DNA of 64,000 nt from contig JBEHWO010000002.1 in NCBI GenBank assembly GCA_040217695.1, positions 1 to 64,000 of the forward strand, read 5' to 3'. Made by a program: the position numbers and the translations under genes. Of the stretch, positions 47,501 through 55,011 are shown one piece after another. The notes below the pieces were generated by a model, which was given only the letters and a program-made list of their open reading frames with translations, was not told where the DNA came from and ran no database searches. Every line of letters begins with the position of its first letter. Positions within the stretch are counted from its first letter, which is position 1. This DNA is from CALARM01 sp040217695. Lineage in GTDB: Bacteria; Vulcanimicrobiota; SpSt-956; JAKJGF01.

Positions 47501-47735
47501 TGAACTTACAGGTATTTCCAGGGCTTTTATTTATGCAGGCACTCCTTCTGTATGTGTAAGCCTCTGGGATATATCAGATGAGTCCACTTCCATCTTAATG
47601 GAAAGATTTTATTCCTATATGAAAGAAGGGAAAGATAAATCAGAAGCTCTCAGACTCGCAGAACTGGATGTAAGAAAGAAATTTCCCCATCCCTTCTTCT
47701 GGGCTCCTTTTATTTTAACAGGAGACTGGAAGTAA
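44598..47735 (+). CDS. Exported TPR-CHAT domain protein
   Basis: 1,045 residues from ATG 44598, with AAAGGAAC upstream; an earlier start at 44514 would read through a hairpin. A hydrophobic signal segment (about 10-30) is followed by many TPR repeats (about 60-600, units with GKYEEALKYYQKELEL-type sequence), a coiled coil (about 620-720) and a CHAT domain (about 730-1045) with catalytic His917 (HFATHG) and Cys957 (LSCCSTG). CHAT is a caspase-like cysteine protease fold. Both catalytic residues are present. A CHAT protease behind a signal peptide points to the periplasm or surface, unlike the cytoplasmic defence CHATs. Substrates unknown. Confidence 0.9.
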   Translation: MQILSSPSNSVIFLLSFLLIFLMVINISAGEENQEQLLKKLLTLKGEERASKIKENKDKLNENFIDEILRETNEYCNNREAIPECKEFMELALEISLFIEDKKSHGKILLFNTVIDILERKGKDLSDLNKALELFKETGDLKGQASCYILHGIILQAWNNHEESLSYFNKGLEIYEKREDRIGEINSLIRIADLYSSKDEEEALEAYNMALAICEKNEYFLKKIPVHQLMAGIFLKQGRFEEALSHLDICEHLLSSVKEEKRDEIYYPEKFETERYYDRLYLLINNCSEYGRLYSQRGKYEEALKYYQKELELAGTSKYRSEEIKALWNTGITYGKIGKKENALKFFRMSLNIQSNEMEHSLKSVNYYFLGRYYLQEMNDLYSCLECYKEGIKYAEKIDLSILKDFLISMGLRFTGEAFLCNGDLSSAEKNLKESFLIYEKIQNYYTPKDDHIARIYMALGEVYRKKKDYDRAMSYYKKSLAITEEYYFTAARADCYEYMGVLYEEQGKYGKAIKHYEEALKINQKINNPDRIWKNFFSLGKLYQKEGKSQEAFNYYKSSLTVIETMRQEMKIGDFKKDFMKDKIEVYEKSIEFLAQIKDYNKAFNCSERCKGRVFLDLLNKNKVDKVHNMSSELVKKEKDLSEKIEIQNVRLGEEEQKPPKKQDKDLINLLSSELKKLKSDYEDLLDEIRIKDPEYLSLISVSPEKVEDIQKLLDEDTLLIEYFTGIEKTFLWTVTKDELHMFIIPVKQDELERQIKDYREEIAEHMTEEKIKSEQWRDMAKNLYSLLLKKSELSFSNKKNILIVPDGMLNYLPFHTLVDDKNRCFIENFNITFIPSGSILKYCKEKNTFSNNKLILFALGNLKIRGYSSLPFTVDEVKSIGKLYGEKECYMEKDMTLEKVIQNSGKGDIIHFATHGILDPETPFFSHLVLSDCDLELYKIFSLDLHAYLVTLSCCSTGLGKIVKGDELTGISRAFIYAGTPSVCVSLWDISDESTSILMERFYSYMKEGKDKSEALRLAELDVRKKFPHPFFWAPFILTGDWK

Positions 47736-47755
47736 AAGAGCCATGAGATGGTTTA

Positions 47756-47819
47756 GAGTTGATAGTTGATAGTTTTATTTAATTCTTTCACCTCTCAACC
47801 CTCAACCCTCAACCCTCAG
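47756..47819. repeat. GTTGATA and TCAACCC heptad repeats
   Basis: GTTGATA units (47758-47774) and TCAACCC units (47795-47817), each with a 7-bp period and partly complementary (GTTGA/TCAAC), between the convergent CHAT and Cys-rich genes. They may act as a shared terminator. Confidence 0.7.
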
Positions 47820-48308
47820 TTAATATCTCCCTGTTCCTCCGCAGGAAGAACATTTACCTGTACCGCAGCAGGAACCGCATCTATCATCTGAACCCGGCCC
47901 GGCCTTACCTGAACCAACGGGACAGCAGTAGCTACATTCACCTGTACCGTCACACCAGACACATTCCGGCTTTTGCTCCCCTCTGGTCTTAAGGGCTTCA
48001 TCAGATGGATGATATTTTCTTATAACCTCAACCTTTTTACTTTCTTTATCATACCTGATAATAACTTCCCATTTATTTTCTCCTTCTTTAAATGGAATAT
48101 TGACAGGCACCATATAGAGGTCTTTTTCTCCTTTACAGACAATGGAGGTTTCCTGCCCGTCCATATATACCTTAAGAGTCTCGGAAACAGCACAGAAAGC
48201 TTTTGATATAAAACAGTTTTCTTTAAAAGACAGGGTAATCTGAGATAAAAAAACGAGAAGCAGCAGGGCAGAAGAGAAGATTAAGACACTTCTTCCAATT
48301 TTTTTCAT
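47820..48308 (-). CDS. Exported Cys-rich protein with DnaJ-type zinc-finger motifs
   Basis: 162 residues. An N-terminal membrane anchor or signal (about 7-28) is followed by a beta-rich domain (about 40-98) and a Cys/Gly-rich tail (about 114-162) with CVWCDGTGECSYC and CGSCCGTGKCSSCGGTG, the CxxCxGxG pattern of the DnaJ zinc finger. There is no J domain. It could be a thiol or metal-binding protein of the envelope. GGAGGTG precedes the start. The kinase at 55909 carries a similar module. Confidence 0.75.
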   Translation of the reverse strand: MKKIGRSVLIFSSALLLLVFLSQITLSFKENCFISKAFCAVSETLKVYMDGQETSIVCKGEKDLYMVPVNIPFKEGENKWEVIIRYDKESKKVEVIRKYHPSDEALKTRGEQKPECVWCDGTGECSYCCPVGSGKAGPGSDDRCGSCCGTGKCSSCGGTGRY

Positions 48309-48394
48309 AACTTATTCACCTCCTTATGATTTTAATGCAGATTTAACTGGCTATGTTCAAAATTCTTTAGAATGAGTCATAATCCTTCATATAT

Positions 48395-48484
48395 TATACC
48401 AAAGGATAAGTTGAGTAACCCTTCAACGGAATAAAACCTATACTTTGGTATAGGTTTTATTATTTACCAAAAGTGATATATAAT
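48395..48484 (+). promoter_or_regulatory. Paired-palindrome promoter F
   Basis: TATACCAAAGGATA at 48395-48408 and TATACTTTGGTATA at 48439-48452 (starts 44 bp apart), then TATAAT at 48479-48484, 26 nt after palindrome 2. It leads into the truncated zwf. Confidence 0.68.
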
Positions 48485-48518
48485 ATTACAGGTAGTTTCA
48501 GAAATTCTTATAATTTAA

Positions 48519-48965
48519 ATTCATAATTTTCAATTTAAAACACCTCCACTTAATTTCTTCAGAACAGTAGAATGTGAAGGAGATGTATGTGATATTATCA
48601 GAGCAGAGCCGAATGTGATTATTTTTCGTGTTCTGCCTGATGAAGAAATCTCCCTGGTCTTTTCAGCAAAAAGGCCGGGAGTGGATTTTTTACTTCAACC
48701 GGTAAAGATGGATTTCGGTTATAAAGAATCTTTCCAGAAACGTCTTCCTGAAGCCTATGAAAGATTGCTTTTAGATGTAATCAGAGGAGATGCCACACTT
48801 TTCCCGAGGTTTGATGAAATTGAAGCTACATGGGACATTGTAGAATCGGTAATAAATTTATGGGAAACAAAAAATGAGCCGCCTGTGTTAAAATATATTC
48901 ACGGCACAGACGGCCCCGGTGAAAATTTATTTGACTGCTGTGAAGGAAACTGGAAGAAATTGTAG
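48519..48965 (+). pseudogene. zwf: Glucose-6-phosphate dehydrogenase, C-terminal remnant
   Basis: The frame is open from 48519 (after a TAA at 48516) to TAG 48963 and encodes about 148 residues: QFKTPPLNFF, then FRVLPDEEISLVFSAKRPG, LQPVKMDFGY, RLPEAYERLLLDVIRGDATLF and the FDEIEATWDIV block, which are the conserved C-terminal segments of glucose-6-phosphate dehydrogenase. About the first two thirds, with the NADP site and catalytic His, are missing. No start codon with a ribosome site exists; the first possible one is GTG 48615. A complete promoter (F) lies directly upstream and a hairpin terminator downstream, so an internal deletion between promoter and gene body is likely. Confidence 0.85.
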
Positions 48966-48975
48966 TTCTGAAGAG

Positions 48976-49003
48976 AAGTGGTGGTTTGCAAACCGCCGCT
49001 TTT
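48976..49003. terminator. Rho-independent terminator between convergent zwf remnant and PfkB gene
   Basis: AAGTGGTGGTTT (48976-48987) pairs with AAACCGCCGCTT (48990-49001) through ten Watson-Crick and two G-U pairs, followed by a short T run. The complement gives the PfkB gene a similar structure just after its stop. Confidence 0.65.
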
Positions 49004-49004
49004 G

Positions 49005-49913
49005 CTATATATTCCATAATCCCTTTAATTGTTCCGCCCGTGGTATTCCTTTTCTCCCTCCGAGAGAACGGCATTTAAGACCTGCTATAAGGGATGCAAA
49101 CTCCAGGTTTTTCTCAAGACTGTATCCGAGAGTAATACCACGGGCAAAGGCACCGTGAAACACATCTCCGGCGCCGGTAGTATCTACGACAGGAGAAACA
49201 CTGTATGCTTTCTGCCTTATGACTTTACTGCCATCGCAGGCAAGAGAACCTTCTTCTCCAAGGGTAACTACAAGTACGGAAGAAGGGAATTTTTTCTGCC
49301 ATAAGATTACGGCTTTTTGAAGTGTTGTCTCTCCCGTAAAGGAAAGAAGATATTTTACAGGAAGAATATTATGGGTAGCGAGAGAAAAAATTTCATCATT
49401 TTCAGGAGCATACCTTTCTATATCAGTGACAACAGGGATATTTTCCTTTCTGGCAATTCTGACTGCTTCAAGGGAAGCTCTGGAATGATGCACATCGGTA
49501 AGAAGACAGGAACAATTTTTTATAAAATCTCCGTCTATATCTTTTTCTGAAAGCAATCTTTTATTTCCTCTGTTATAAAAGATTGTACGTTCTCCGCTAT
49601 GGGTAAAACAGAAAGCTATATGAGAGGTAGCGCCTGTATCAATAAATAAACGGCTCACATCCACTCCTTCTGCTACAAGAGACTGTCTTATCTTCTCCCC
49701 TGTTTCATCATCGCCTGTGACTCCTGTTACGGCACATATTCCTCCCAGACGGGCTGCCGTTACAATCGCTGTTCCTGCCTGCCCTCCGCCCTGTTGATCC
49801 AGAAAAGATATTTCTGCCTTTTCACCGGCACCGGGATACTTATTTACAATACCGATATAATCCCAGGCAACGCCGCCTATGGCAATGATATCAAATGTTC
49901 CGGGTGAATTCAT
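49005..49913 (-). CDS. PfkB-family carbohydrate or nucleoside kinase
   Basis: 302 residues with the ribokinase-fold signatures GGGQAGTAIVTAARLGG (first motif) and DTTGAGDVFHGAFARG (second motif, with catalytic Asp in GAGD). It phosphorylates a sugar or nucleoside at a hydroxymethyl group; the substrate cannot be told. Its start codon is preceded by only eight bases and then a CG-type heptad repeat, with no ribosome site. Confidence 0.9.
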   Translation of the reverse strand: MNSPGTFDIIAIGGVAWDYIGIVNKYPGAGEKAEISFLDQQGGGQAGTAIVTAARLGGICAVTGVTGDDETGEKIRQSLVAEGVDVSRLFIDTGATSHIAFCFTHSGERTIFYNRGNKRLLSEKDIDGDFIKNCSCLLTDVHHSRASLEAVRIARKENIPVVTDIERYAPENDEIFSLATHNILPVKYLLSFTGETTLQKAVILWQKKFPSSVLVVTLGEEGSLACDGSKVIRQKAYSVSPVVDTTGAGDVFHGAFARGITLGYSLEKNLEFASLIAGLKCRSLGGRKGIPRAEQLKGLWNI

Positions 49914-49921
49914 GTTAGAAT

Positions 49922-49954
49922 CGTGACGCGTGACGCGTGACGCGTGACGCGTGA
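49922..49954. repeat. CGTGACG heptad repeat, four and a half units
   Basis: Tandem GTGACGC units, 7-bp period, directly upstream of the PfkB start codon (minus strand). The longest purely direct array of this family here. Confidence 0.85.
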
Positions 49955-50000
49955 AATACTCCGTTTATAGTAGAAAAATGGCGAACACGGCAATAATCTC

Positions 50001-50024
50001 TACTCACCATTCACTGTTCACCGG
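50001..50024. repeat. CACCATT-type heptad repeat
   Basis: TACTCACCATTCACTGTTCACC, three 7-bp units of the AGTGA family in complement, upstream of nothing but the HEAT gene's 3' end. The rest of 49955-50069 is featureless. Confidence 0.6.
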
Positions 50025-50069
50025 TAAATAAACATGAAAGAAACTGATGGTTCGCATCATGTTATATAG

Positions 50070-51821
50070 TTAAACTTTTTTATAAACACAGCGTGGTACA
50101 ACATATTTAACAGGACATTTATCTGCATCGTCTCCGTAAGGACATGTTATTACCATTTCCGTTAAAGCCACTTCCTCATCAACAGAATATTCGGTAATTC
50201 CGAGATTGTACAGAGCATTACAGGCATTACGTCTCACGCTCCAGAAATCACAGGTTTTAATCAATTCCTCCAGAGGGGATGTTGCCTTTTTATCATTCAA
50301 TTTTCCAAGGACTCTTGCTGCTTCTTTCCTGATCTCTCTGTTTTCATCCTTCAGTCTTTCTATTACAATATCGGTAACAGCAGAATTCCCTGCGCCTATA
50401 GTACCGAGAACCGACAGAACTTTGTTTCTGATAAGAGGTTCTCTGTGACCTGCCAGAGCCATAACATCCTCTATTGCATCAGAGGCTTTCATGGATTTTA
50501 TAGCTTCCAGTGCCTGACAGATAACATTTTTATCTGCATCATTCAAATGTAACCTGATTACAGGCAATGCTTCTACTGCTTTAATTCTTCCAAGAACCTG
50601 AAGGGCACCTATTTTTGCCCATACGGCAAGTTTAATTTTCTTCAAAGCCAGAAGAATTTCTTTCTCTAAAAGCTCCGACTCCCTGCGGGCGAACATATCT
50701 GTCAGGGCAGGAAGGGCTCTGCTGTCTTTGAGCTCTGCAAGAGCTCTTATAGCTCTTATTTTAAGGCGTATTACATCGCCGCTTACTGCCATATTTATCA
50801 GTTCCTTTATATCTATGGGATTGATACAGAGGACTTCTACAAGATCCTGCACGGACGAAAGACTGCTCATTTCGGAAAGGGTATTGACAGCCGTTATACG
50901 TACCAAATTATGGCTGTCCTGAAGACAATCTATAAGAGCCATTAAAGCTTTTTCGGATTTCAACTTGCCAATTGCTTCAATAATAGCTTTCTTTTTATAT
51001 TTATTATTTGTATGTTTGAGAGCCTCAATAAGAGCTTCCACAACTGACTCTCCCTGAGCAGCCATAGCAGCTACGGCTTTTTCTCTCACAACGGCATTAA
51101 CATCTCCCATGAGTTTCAGCAAAGGTGTTATAACTTCATGGCCCCCTATTTTACCGAGAGCTCTTACTACCTCTTCTCTGACGGAAATATCTTCATCACA
51201 GGAAAGCCTGATAAGTTCCTCTTTTGCAGATGTACACTTCAACTCGCCGAGAACCCTTACAATACCTGCTTTTATCTGGGTACTGTGAGAGGAAAGAGAA
51301 CTGATTAATATATCTACTTCTTCTTTCCCTGTTTCTATAAGTGCCTCTACAGCCTTTTTATGTATTTCTTCATCAGGCAACTGTAATATATACAGCAGAG
51401 AAAGGACCGATTGGAAATCTCCCTCTGATTTTATGACATCAATCTCATTGTTAATAATATTTACAGCAGTATTTCTGACAAACCATTCAGGGTCCTGACA
51501 CAGTCCTATCAATTCACCTATAACATAGAGACCGCCGATTTTCCTGAAATTCCCCAGGGCTCTTATTGCAGCGGTTCTTATATTGGGATTTGCATCCAGA
51601 AGAATTTTGGGTTTTAAAAGATATTTCATGGAATCGGGATTTTTTGTATCAGCCAGAGCGTATATAGCTGTTTCTCTTACACTGTCATCTTTATCATTCA
51701 GTGCATCTACAAGAAGAGAAAAAGCATCTTCCCCGGACATCTTTGAAATATCAACGACTGCTCTTCTTCTTACTTCAGTTATATCACTGTTTAATTGTCC
51801 TGACAATTCGCTTAAAGTCAT
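50070..51821 (-). CDS. HEAT-repeat protein with C-terminal Cys motif
   Basis: 583 residues from ATG 51821, with TAGGTG upstream (GTG 51830 is possible). About 14 HEAT repeats of the type DEDISVREEVVRALGKIGG cover residues 10-555. The last 30 residues carry four Cys (CPYGDDADKCPVKYVVPRC), which could bind a metal or cluster. HEAT solenoids are protein-binding scaffolds; those of the PBS-lyase type assist cofactor attachment. It is the last gene of a three-gene run with acetate kinase and a Cys-rich protein. Confidence 0.85.
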   Translation of the reverse strand: MTLSELSGQLNSDITEVRRRAVVDISKMSGEDAFSLLVDALNDKDDSVRETAIYALADTKNPDSMKYLLKPKILLDANPNIRTAAIRALGNFRKIGGLYVIGELIGLCQDPEWFVRNTAVNIINNEIDVIKSEGDFQSVLSLLYILQLPDEEIHKKAVEALIETGKEEVDILISSLSSHSTQIKAGIVRVLGELKCTSAKEELIRLSCDEDISVREEVVRALGKIGGHEVITPLLKLMGDVNAVVREKAVAAMAAQGESVVEALIEALKHTNNKYKKKAIIEAIGKLKSEKALMALIDCLQDSHNLVRITAVNTLSEMSSLSSVQDLVEVLCINPIDIKELINMAVSGDVIRLKIRAIRALAELKDSRALPALTDMFARRESELLEKEILLALKKIKLAVWAKIGALQVLGRIKAVEALPVIRLHLNDADKNVICQALEAIKSMKASDAIEDVMALAGHREPLIRNKVLSVLGTIGAGNSAVTDIVIERLKDENREIRKEAARVLGKLNDKKATSPLEELIKTCDFWSVRRNACNALYNLGITEYSVDEEVALTEMVITCPYGDDADKCPVKYVVPRCVYKKV

Positions 51822-51830
51822 AGTAAACAC

Positions 51831-52331
51831 CTATATTCTTTCTATAAATCCTTCACAGCATTTACCGGGGTTAAAGCCAGTCAAAGTATGATTACATGCT
51901 ATATTTGCCGTTATCCCTGCAACACCGGCAAAACATCCGATACGGGGACAGGTCAATTCACTGATGACATTGCCTCTGTCCAGTATATCCTGACAGCATG
52001 GAAGGTAGACACAGTTAAATACAGATACCTCGAGTTTATTGGGATTTACCTCTCTTAATACAAATTGCCTGGTATCTTCAAAAAGTCCGCTCTTAAGCCC
52101 CAGCTCTATATAAGCTTCCACTGCTTCTTTTATTGTACCGGCCGGTTTCATATGATAACCATATTCATTGCATATGATATCAATCAAATTACCGGCTGCA
52201 TTTTCATATACTCTCCTGCAGAATTCCCCCGGATGAGGGAAAAAATCCCTGGCACTTTCCTCTATGGCTGTAACCCAGATTCTTACAAGTTCTCTTTGAG
52301 TTCTTCCATGTTTATATTTGGGATCTATCAT
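51831..52331 (-). CDS. Cys-rich protein of unknown function
   Basis: 166 residues, no signal peptide. The N-terminal two thirds are helical and mixed (HPGEFCRRVYENAAGNLIDI). The C-terminal third holds eight Cys: CVYLPCC, CPRIGC, CNH and CC near the end, suggesting an iron-sulfur or zinc site. I do not recognise the family. GGAGGAG serves ATG 52331; it starts one base after the acetate kinase stop and ends next to the HEAT gene, so the three are coupled. Confidence 0.7.
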   Translation of the reverse strand: MIDPKYKHGRTQRELVRIWVTAIEESARDFFPHPGEFCRRVYENAAGNLIDIICNEYGYHMKPAGTIKEAVEAYIELGLKSGLFEDTRQFVLREVNPNKLEVSVFNCVYLPCCQDILDRGNVISELTCPRIGCFAGVAGITANIACNHTLTGFNPGKCCEGFIERI

Positions 52332-52332
52332 G

Positions 52333-53529
52333 TTACTTCTCCTCCACTAATTTCTTTGTTTCCTGTGCTATTACAAGCTCTTCATTTGTGGGGACACATA
52401 AAACTGCAGTTTTCCCTTTACTTATTATTAAACTTCTCTTATCATTCATCTCTTTATCAATTTCTATGCCCAGGAATTCAAGTCCTTCACAGACAAGTTC
52501 TCTTACACGGGAAGCATTTTCTCCTATACCGCCGGTAAAAACAACCGCATCAAGACCTCCCATGACTGCCCCGTAGGCACCTATATATTTTTTAATCCTG
52601 TGGCAGAAAACATCGAGAGCCAGTTTAAACTGAGCTTCTCCTCTGTCGGCCCCGTCTATTATCTCTCTCATATCATTTGATCTTTCCGAAATGCCTTTGA
52701 GACCTGACTGGTTATTCATAAGTTTATCCATTTCGGCAGGTTTGAGTCCTTCTTTTTCTATGAGATAGGTAACAATGGCAGGGTCAATATCCCCGCATCT
52801 TGTTCCCATAACAACACCTTCAAGAGGAGTAAATCCCATGGACGTATCTATGGAAATACCTCCTTTAACTGCAGCAATACTTGCGCCGTTTCCGAGATGA
52901 CATGTGACTATCTTCAAATCCTCAACAGGTCTTTTTAAAATTTCTGCAGCTTTCTTTGAAACATAATAATGGGATGTGCCGTGAAAACCATATCTTCTGA
53001 TACCCATTTTCTTATATAAAGAATAAGGAAGGGCATATATGTAAGAAGAAGGAGGCATTTTCTGATGAAAAGCAGTATCAAAAACGCCAACCTGAGGTTT
53101 TCCCGGTATAATTCTGGCACATTCTTTTATACCTTTCAGATTATGGGGATTATGAAGAGGAGCGAACTTAATACAGTCTTCTATTTGCTGTATAACTTCG
53201 TCGTTAATGATAACAGAACTGGCAAATTTCTCTCCCCCGTGAACCACGCGATGACCGATGGCCATAATTTCATCCATGTTTTTTATTGTACCATGCTGGG
53301 GATGGGTAAGAATATCAATTATCTTCTGAATTGCCACTGCATGATTACTGATTTCCGTAACTTCTCTGTATTCGTTTTTACCTTTCGGTTGATACCTGAA
53401 AATAGCATCAGTACTGCCTATTCTTTCTACTATACCTTTTGCCAGATTTTCTTCTGTCTCTGCACGGATAAGTTGAAATTTAGCAGATGAGCTGCCACAG
53501 TTTAATACCAGGATATTTATTGTTACCAC
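52333..53529 (-). CDS. ackA: Acetate kinase
   Basis: 398 residues at most. ASKHA-fold signatures: LNCGSSSAKFQ, GHRVVHGGEKF, FDTAFHQKMP, YGFHGTSHYYVS, GTRCGDIDP and GGIGENASRVRE. It makes ATP from acetyl phosphate, the usual last step of fermentation. No phosphotransacetylase gene is near. The start is unusual: the frame begins with GTG 53529, which overlaps the ribosome site AAGGTGG; the codon that aligns with the usual Met of the family is ATA (53520-53518), 5 nt after that site. Confidence 0.94.
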   Translation of the reverse strand: MVTINILVLNCGSSSAKFQLIRAETEENLAKGIVERIGSTDAIFRYQPKGKNEYREVTEISNHAVAIQKIIDILTHPQHGTIKNMDEIMAIGHRVVHGGEKFASSVIINDEVIQQIEDCIKFAPLHNPHNLKGIKECARIIPGKPQVGVFDTAFHQKMPPSSYIYALPYSLYKKMGIRRYGFHGTSHYYVSKKAAEILKRPVEDLKIVTCHLGNGASIAAVKGGISIDTSMGFTPLEGVVMGTRCGDIDPAIVTYLIEKEGLKPAEMDKLMNNQSGLKGISERSNDMREIIDGADRGEAQFKLALDVFCHRIKKYIGAYGAVMGGLDAVVFTGGIGENASRVRELVCEGLEFLGIEIDKEMNDKRSLIISKGKTAVLCVPTNEELVIAQETKKLVEEK

Positions 53530-53540
53530 CTTCTTTTAAT

Positions 53541-53593
53541 TAGCTATTAGCTATCAGTCGGGCTATCAAGCTGTTTAAAGCTGACGGCTGAAG
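53541..53593. repeat. CTATTAG/CTATCAG heptad repeats
   Basis: TAGCTATTAGCTATCAGTC and a degenerate inverted continuation, 7-bp period, upstream of ackA. Same family as 32331 and 55708. Confidence 0.6.
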
Positions 53594-53676
53594 TGCTGAA
53601 TTATTTTTCGACAAATAATTTAAAAGCCCTTTTAAAGAGTCCAGAGTTTAATGTTTTCTCTAATTTATATTAGAAT

Positions 53677-53705
53677 CGTAACGCGTAACGCGTTACGCGT
53701 GACGG
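53677..53705. repeat. CGTAACG heptad repeat, palindromic
   Basis: CGTAACG CGTAACG CGTTACG CGTGACG, two units in each orientation, between ackA and the next gene. Confidence 0.8.
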
Positions 53706-53739
53706 GACGAACAGTTTTTCATTTAAACACCCATCTATC

Positions 53740-54810
53740 TTATTGCAATTCCCATTCGATGGTATAATTTTCCTGCCATATATTCTTCAGATGCAGTTCT
53801 ATCTTATCAGTAGATATCTTCGGGAAATAAATATAACCGTCTGCTTTTTGCCCCTGTGATATAGTACTATCAAAAATGCTGTCACATCTTATCATATCAT
53901 GTCTGTTTCCGTCTCCGTCTATCATATAGGCATTATCTTTGAAAGGAGTAATATTCATATCCGAATGACTTGCATTATCAATGATTACCTGGAATACGAT
54001 GTTTGTAGAGATACCTCTGTTTTTTATCTCCTGTTGCATAAGTTTTGTTTTCATATCATTATTAATATCTGTTCTCTGAGAAAGACGGTAAGTAGAATAA
54101 ACTCTGAACAGTTCCTGATCCCACATTATAACTGTAATTTTTGATACGGGAGGGGTAACAGGTTTACCGTAATCCGGCTGGCCGTAATTATAATTATTAT
54201 AATCACTGTAATCGAGCCTGTCTGAAGACATTCTCGTAGCTGTAGTAGCCATATATAAAGGGTCGCCGTACATTATGGCCAGGCCGAGATTGGCAAGATT
54301 ATACTGCCAGTCATCATCTTCTGAAGTATTGTTTTCTTTTTTACTTCCTGTTTCTATCTTTATAGCCCTGGTTCTCATGGCAAGCACACTGTAATAATCG
54401 TCTACAGGATTACTTGAAGGACTGTATTTTATATTAACAGGCTGTGAAGTAATTTCATCGGGAACAGGAGATTTTTCGCCGACTGAAACAGGAGGATTAT
54501 CAGTGCTGACTGAAGAAAAATCTTTTGTGACAGTATCTCCAAGGTCAGCTATGGAAGAAGACAGTTTTTCAGTTATCCTTACATTACATGAATTCTCACC
54601 GAGAACAGCAATAACTTTTCCTTTTGCAATGGGTTTTTGCAGTCTTAAAATAAGGAGAGTATCGTCTGTCTGAATATTATCATTGCTTCCAAGACTTACT
54701 ATAATCTCATCCTGTGATACAACCTTCACAACCATGCCAACCCTTCCGTAAGCCAGAAAAACAGTTGATAACACCATTACCAGTGTTAGAAAAACAATTT
54801 TAAATTTCAT
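53740..54810 (-). CDS. Exported protein of unknown function
   Basis: 356 residues from ATG 54810, with GGAGGTG 9 nt upstream. A signal peptide (to about residue 20, FLAYG) is followed by a small beta-barrel-like region (about 22-85, VVKVVSQDEIIVSLGSNDNIQTDDTLLI), reminiscent of the C-terminal domains of flagellar or envelope assembly factors, a Ser/Pro linker, and a C-terminal beta-sandwich (about 230-356) with DNASHSDMNITPFKDNAYMIDGDGN. I do not recognise the whole. It probably acts in the periplasm. Confidence 0.75.
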   Translation of the reverse strand: MKFKIVFLTLVMVLSTVFLAYGRVGMVVKVVSQDEIIVSLGSNDNIQTDDTLLILRLQKPIAKGKVIAVLGENSCNVRITEKLSSSIADLGDTVTKDFSSVSTDNPPVSVGEKSPVPDEITSQPVNIKYSPSSNPVDDYYSVLAMRTRAIKIETGSKKENNTSEDDDWQYNLANLGLAIMYGDPLYMATTATRMSSDRLDYSDYNNYNYGQPDYGKPVTPPVSKITVIMWDQELFRVYSTYRLSQRTDINNDMKTKLMQQEIKNRGISTNIVFQVIIDNASHSDMNITPFKDNAYMIDGDGNRHDMIRCDSIFDSTISQGQKADGYIYFPKISTDKIELHLKNIWQENYTIEWELQ

Positions 54811-54850
54811 TTGAATAAACACCTCCGGACATGAGTGATTATAATATATT

Positions 54851-54944
54851 ACTGAGGTGAGCATAAATAATAAATATATGCTCTCGTAAAGCGTAATGCG
54901 TGACGGGAGGAAAACTTTTATTACATGGTTATGCTCAGGTCAGT
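54851..54944 (+). repeat. Inverted-repeat element, copy 2 (94 bp)
   Basis: Ends ACTGAGGTGAGCATAA and TTATGCTCAGGTCAGT are near-perfect terminal inverted repeats. The internal sequence includes GCTCTCGT...GGGAGG. It is about 85 percent identical by eye to copy 1 in reverse complement. The surrounding 383-bp gap (54811-55193) has no gene and also holds the CG repeats at 54989 and 55154. Confidence 0.8.
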
Positions 54945-54988
54945 ATCATAATTATTATATCATACATGAGAAAAAAGGCAATTGGTTT

Positions 54989-55011
54989 CGTGACGCGTCA
55001 CGCGTGACGGG
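54989..55011. repeat. CGTGACG heptad repeat
   Basis: CGTGACGCGTCACGCGTGACGGG, palindromic in its first half, followed by GAGAG as in the core of the inverted-repeat element. Confidence 0.75.

Noticed and set aside
48615..48965. Independent small gene of 116 codons starting at GTG 48615
   Set aside because: The frame continues upstream with conserved zwf sequence and GTG 48615 has no ribosome site.
49922..49954. CRISPR array
   Set aside because: Units are 7 bp in direct succession with no spacers, and there are no cas genes.
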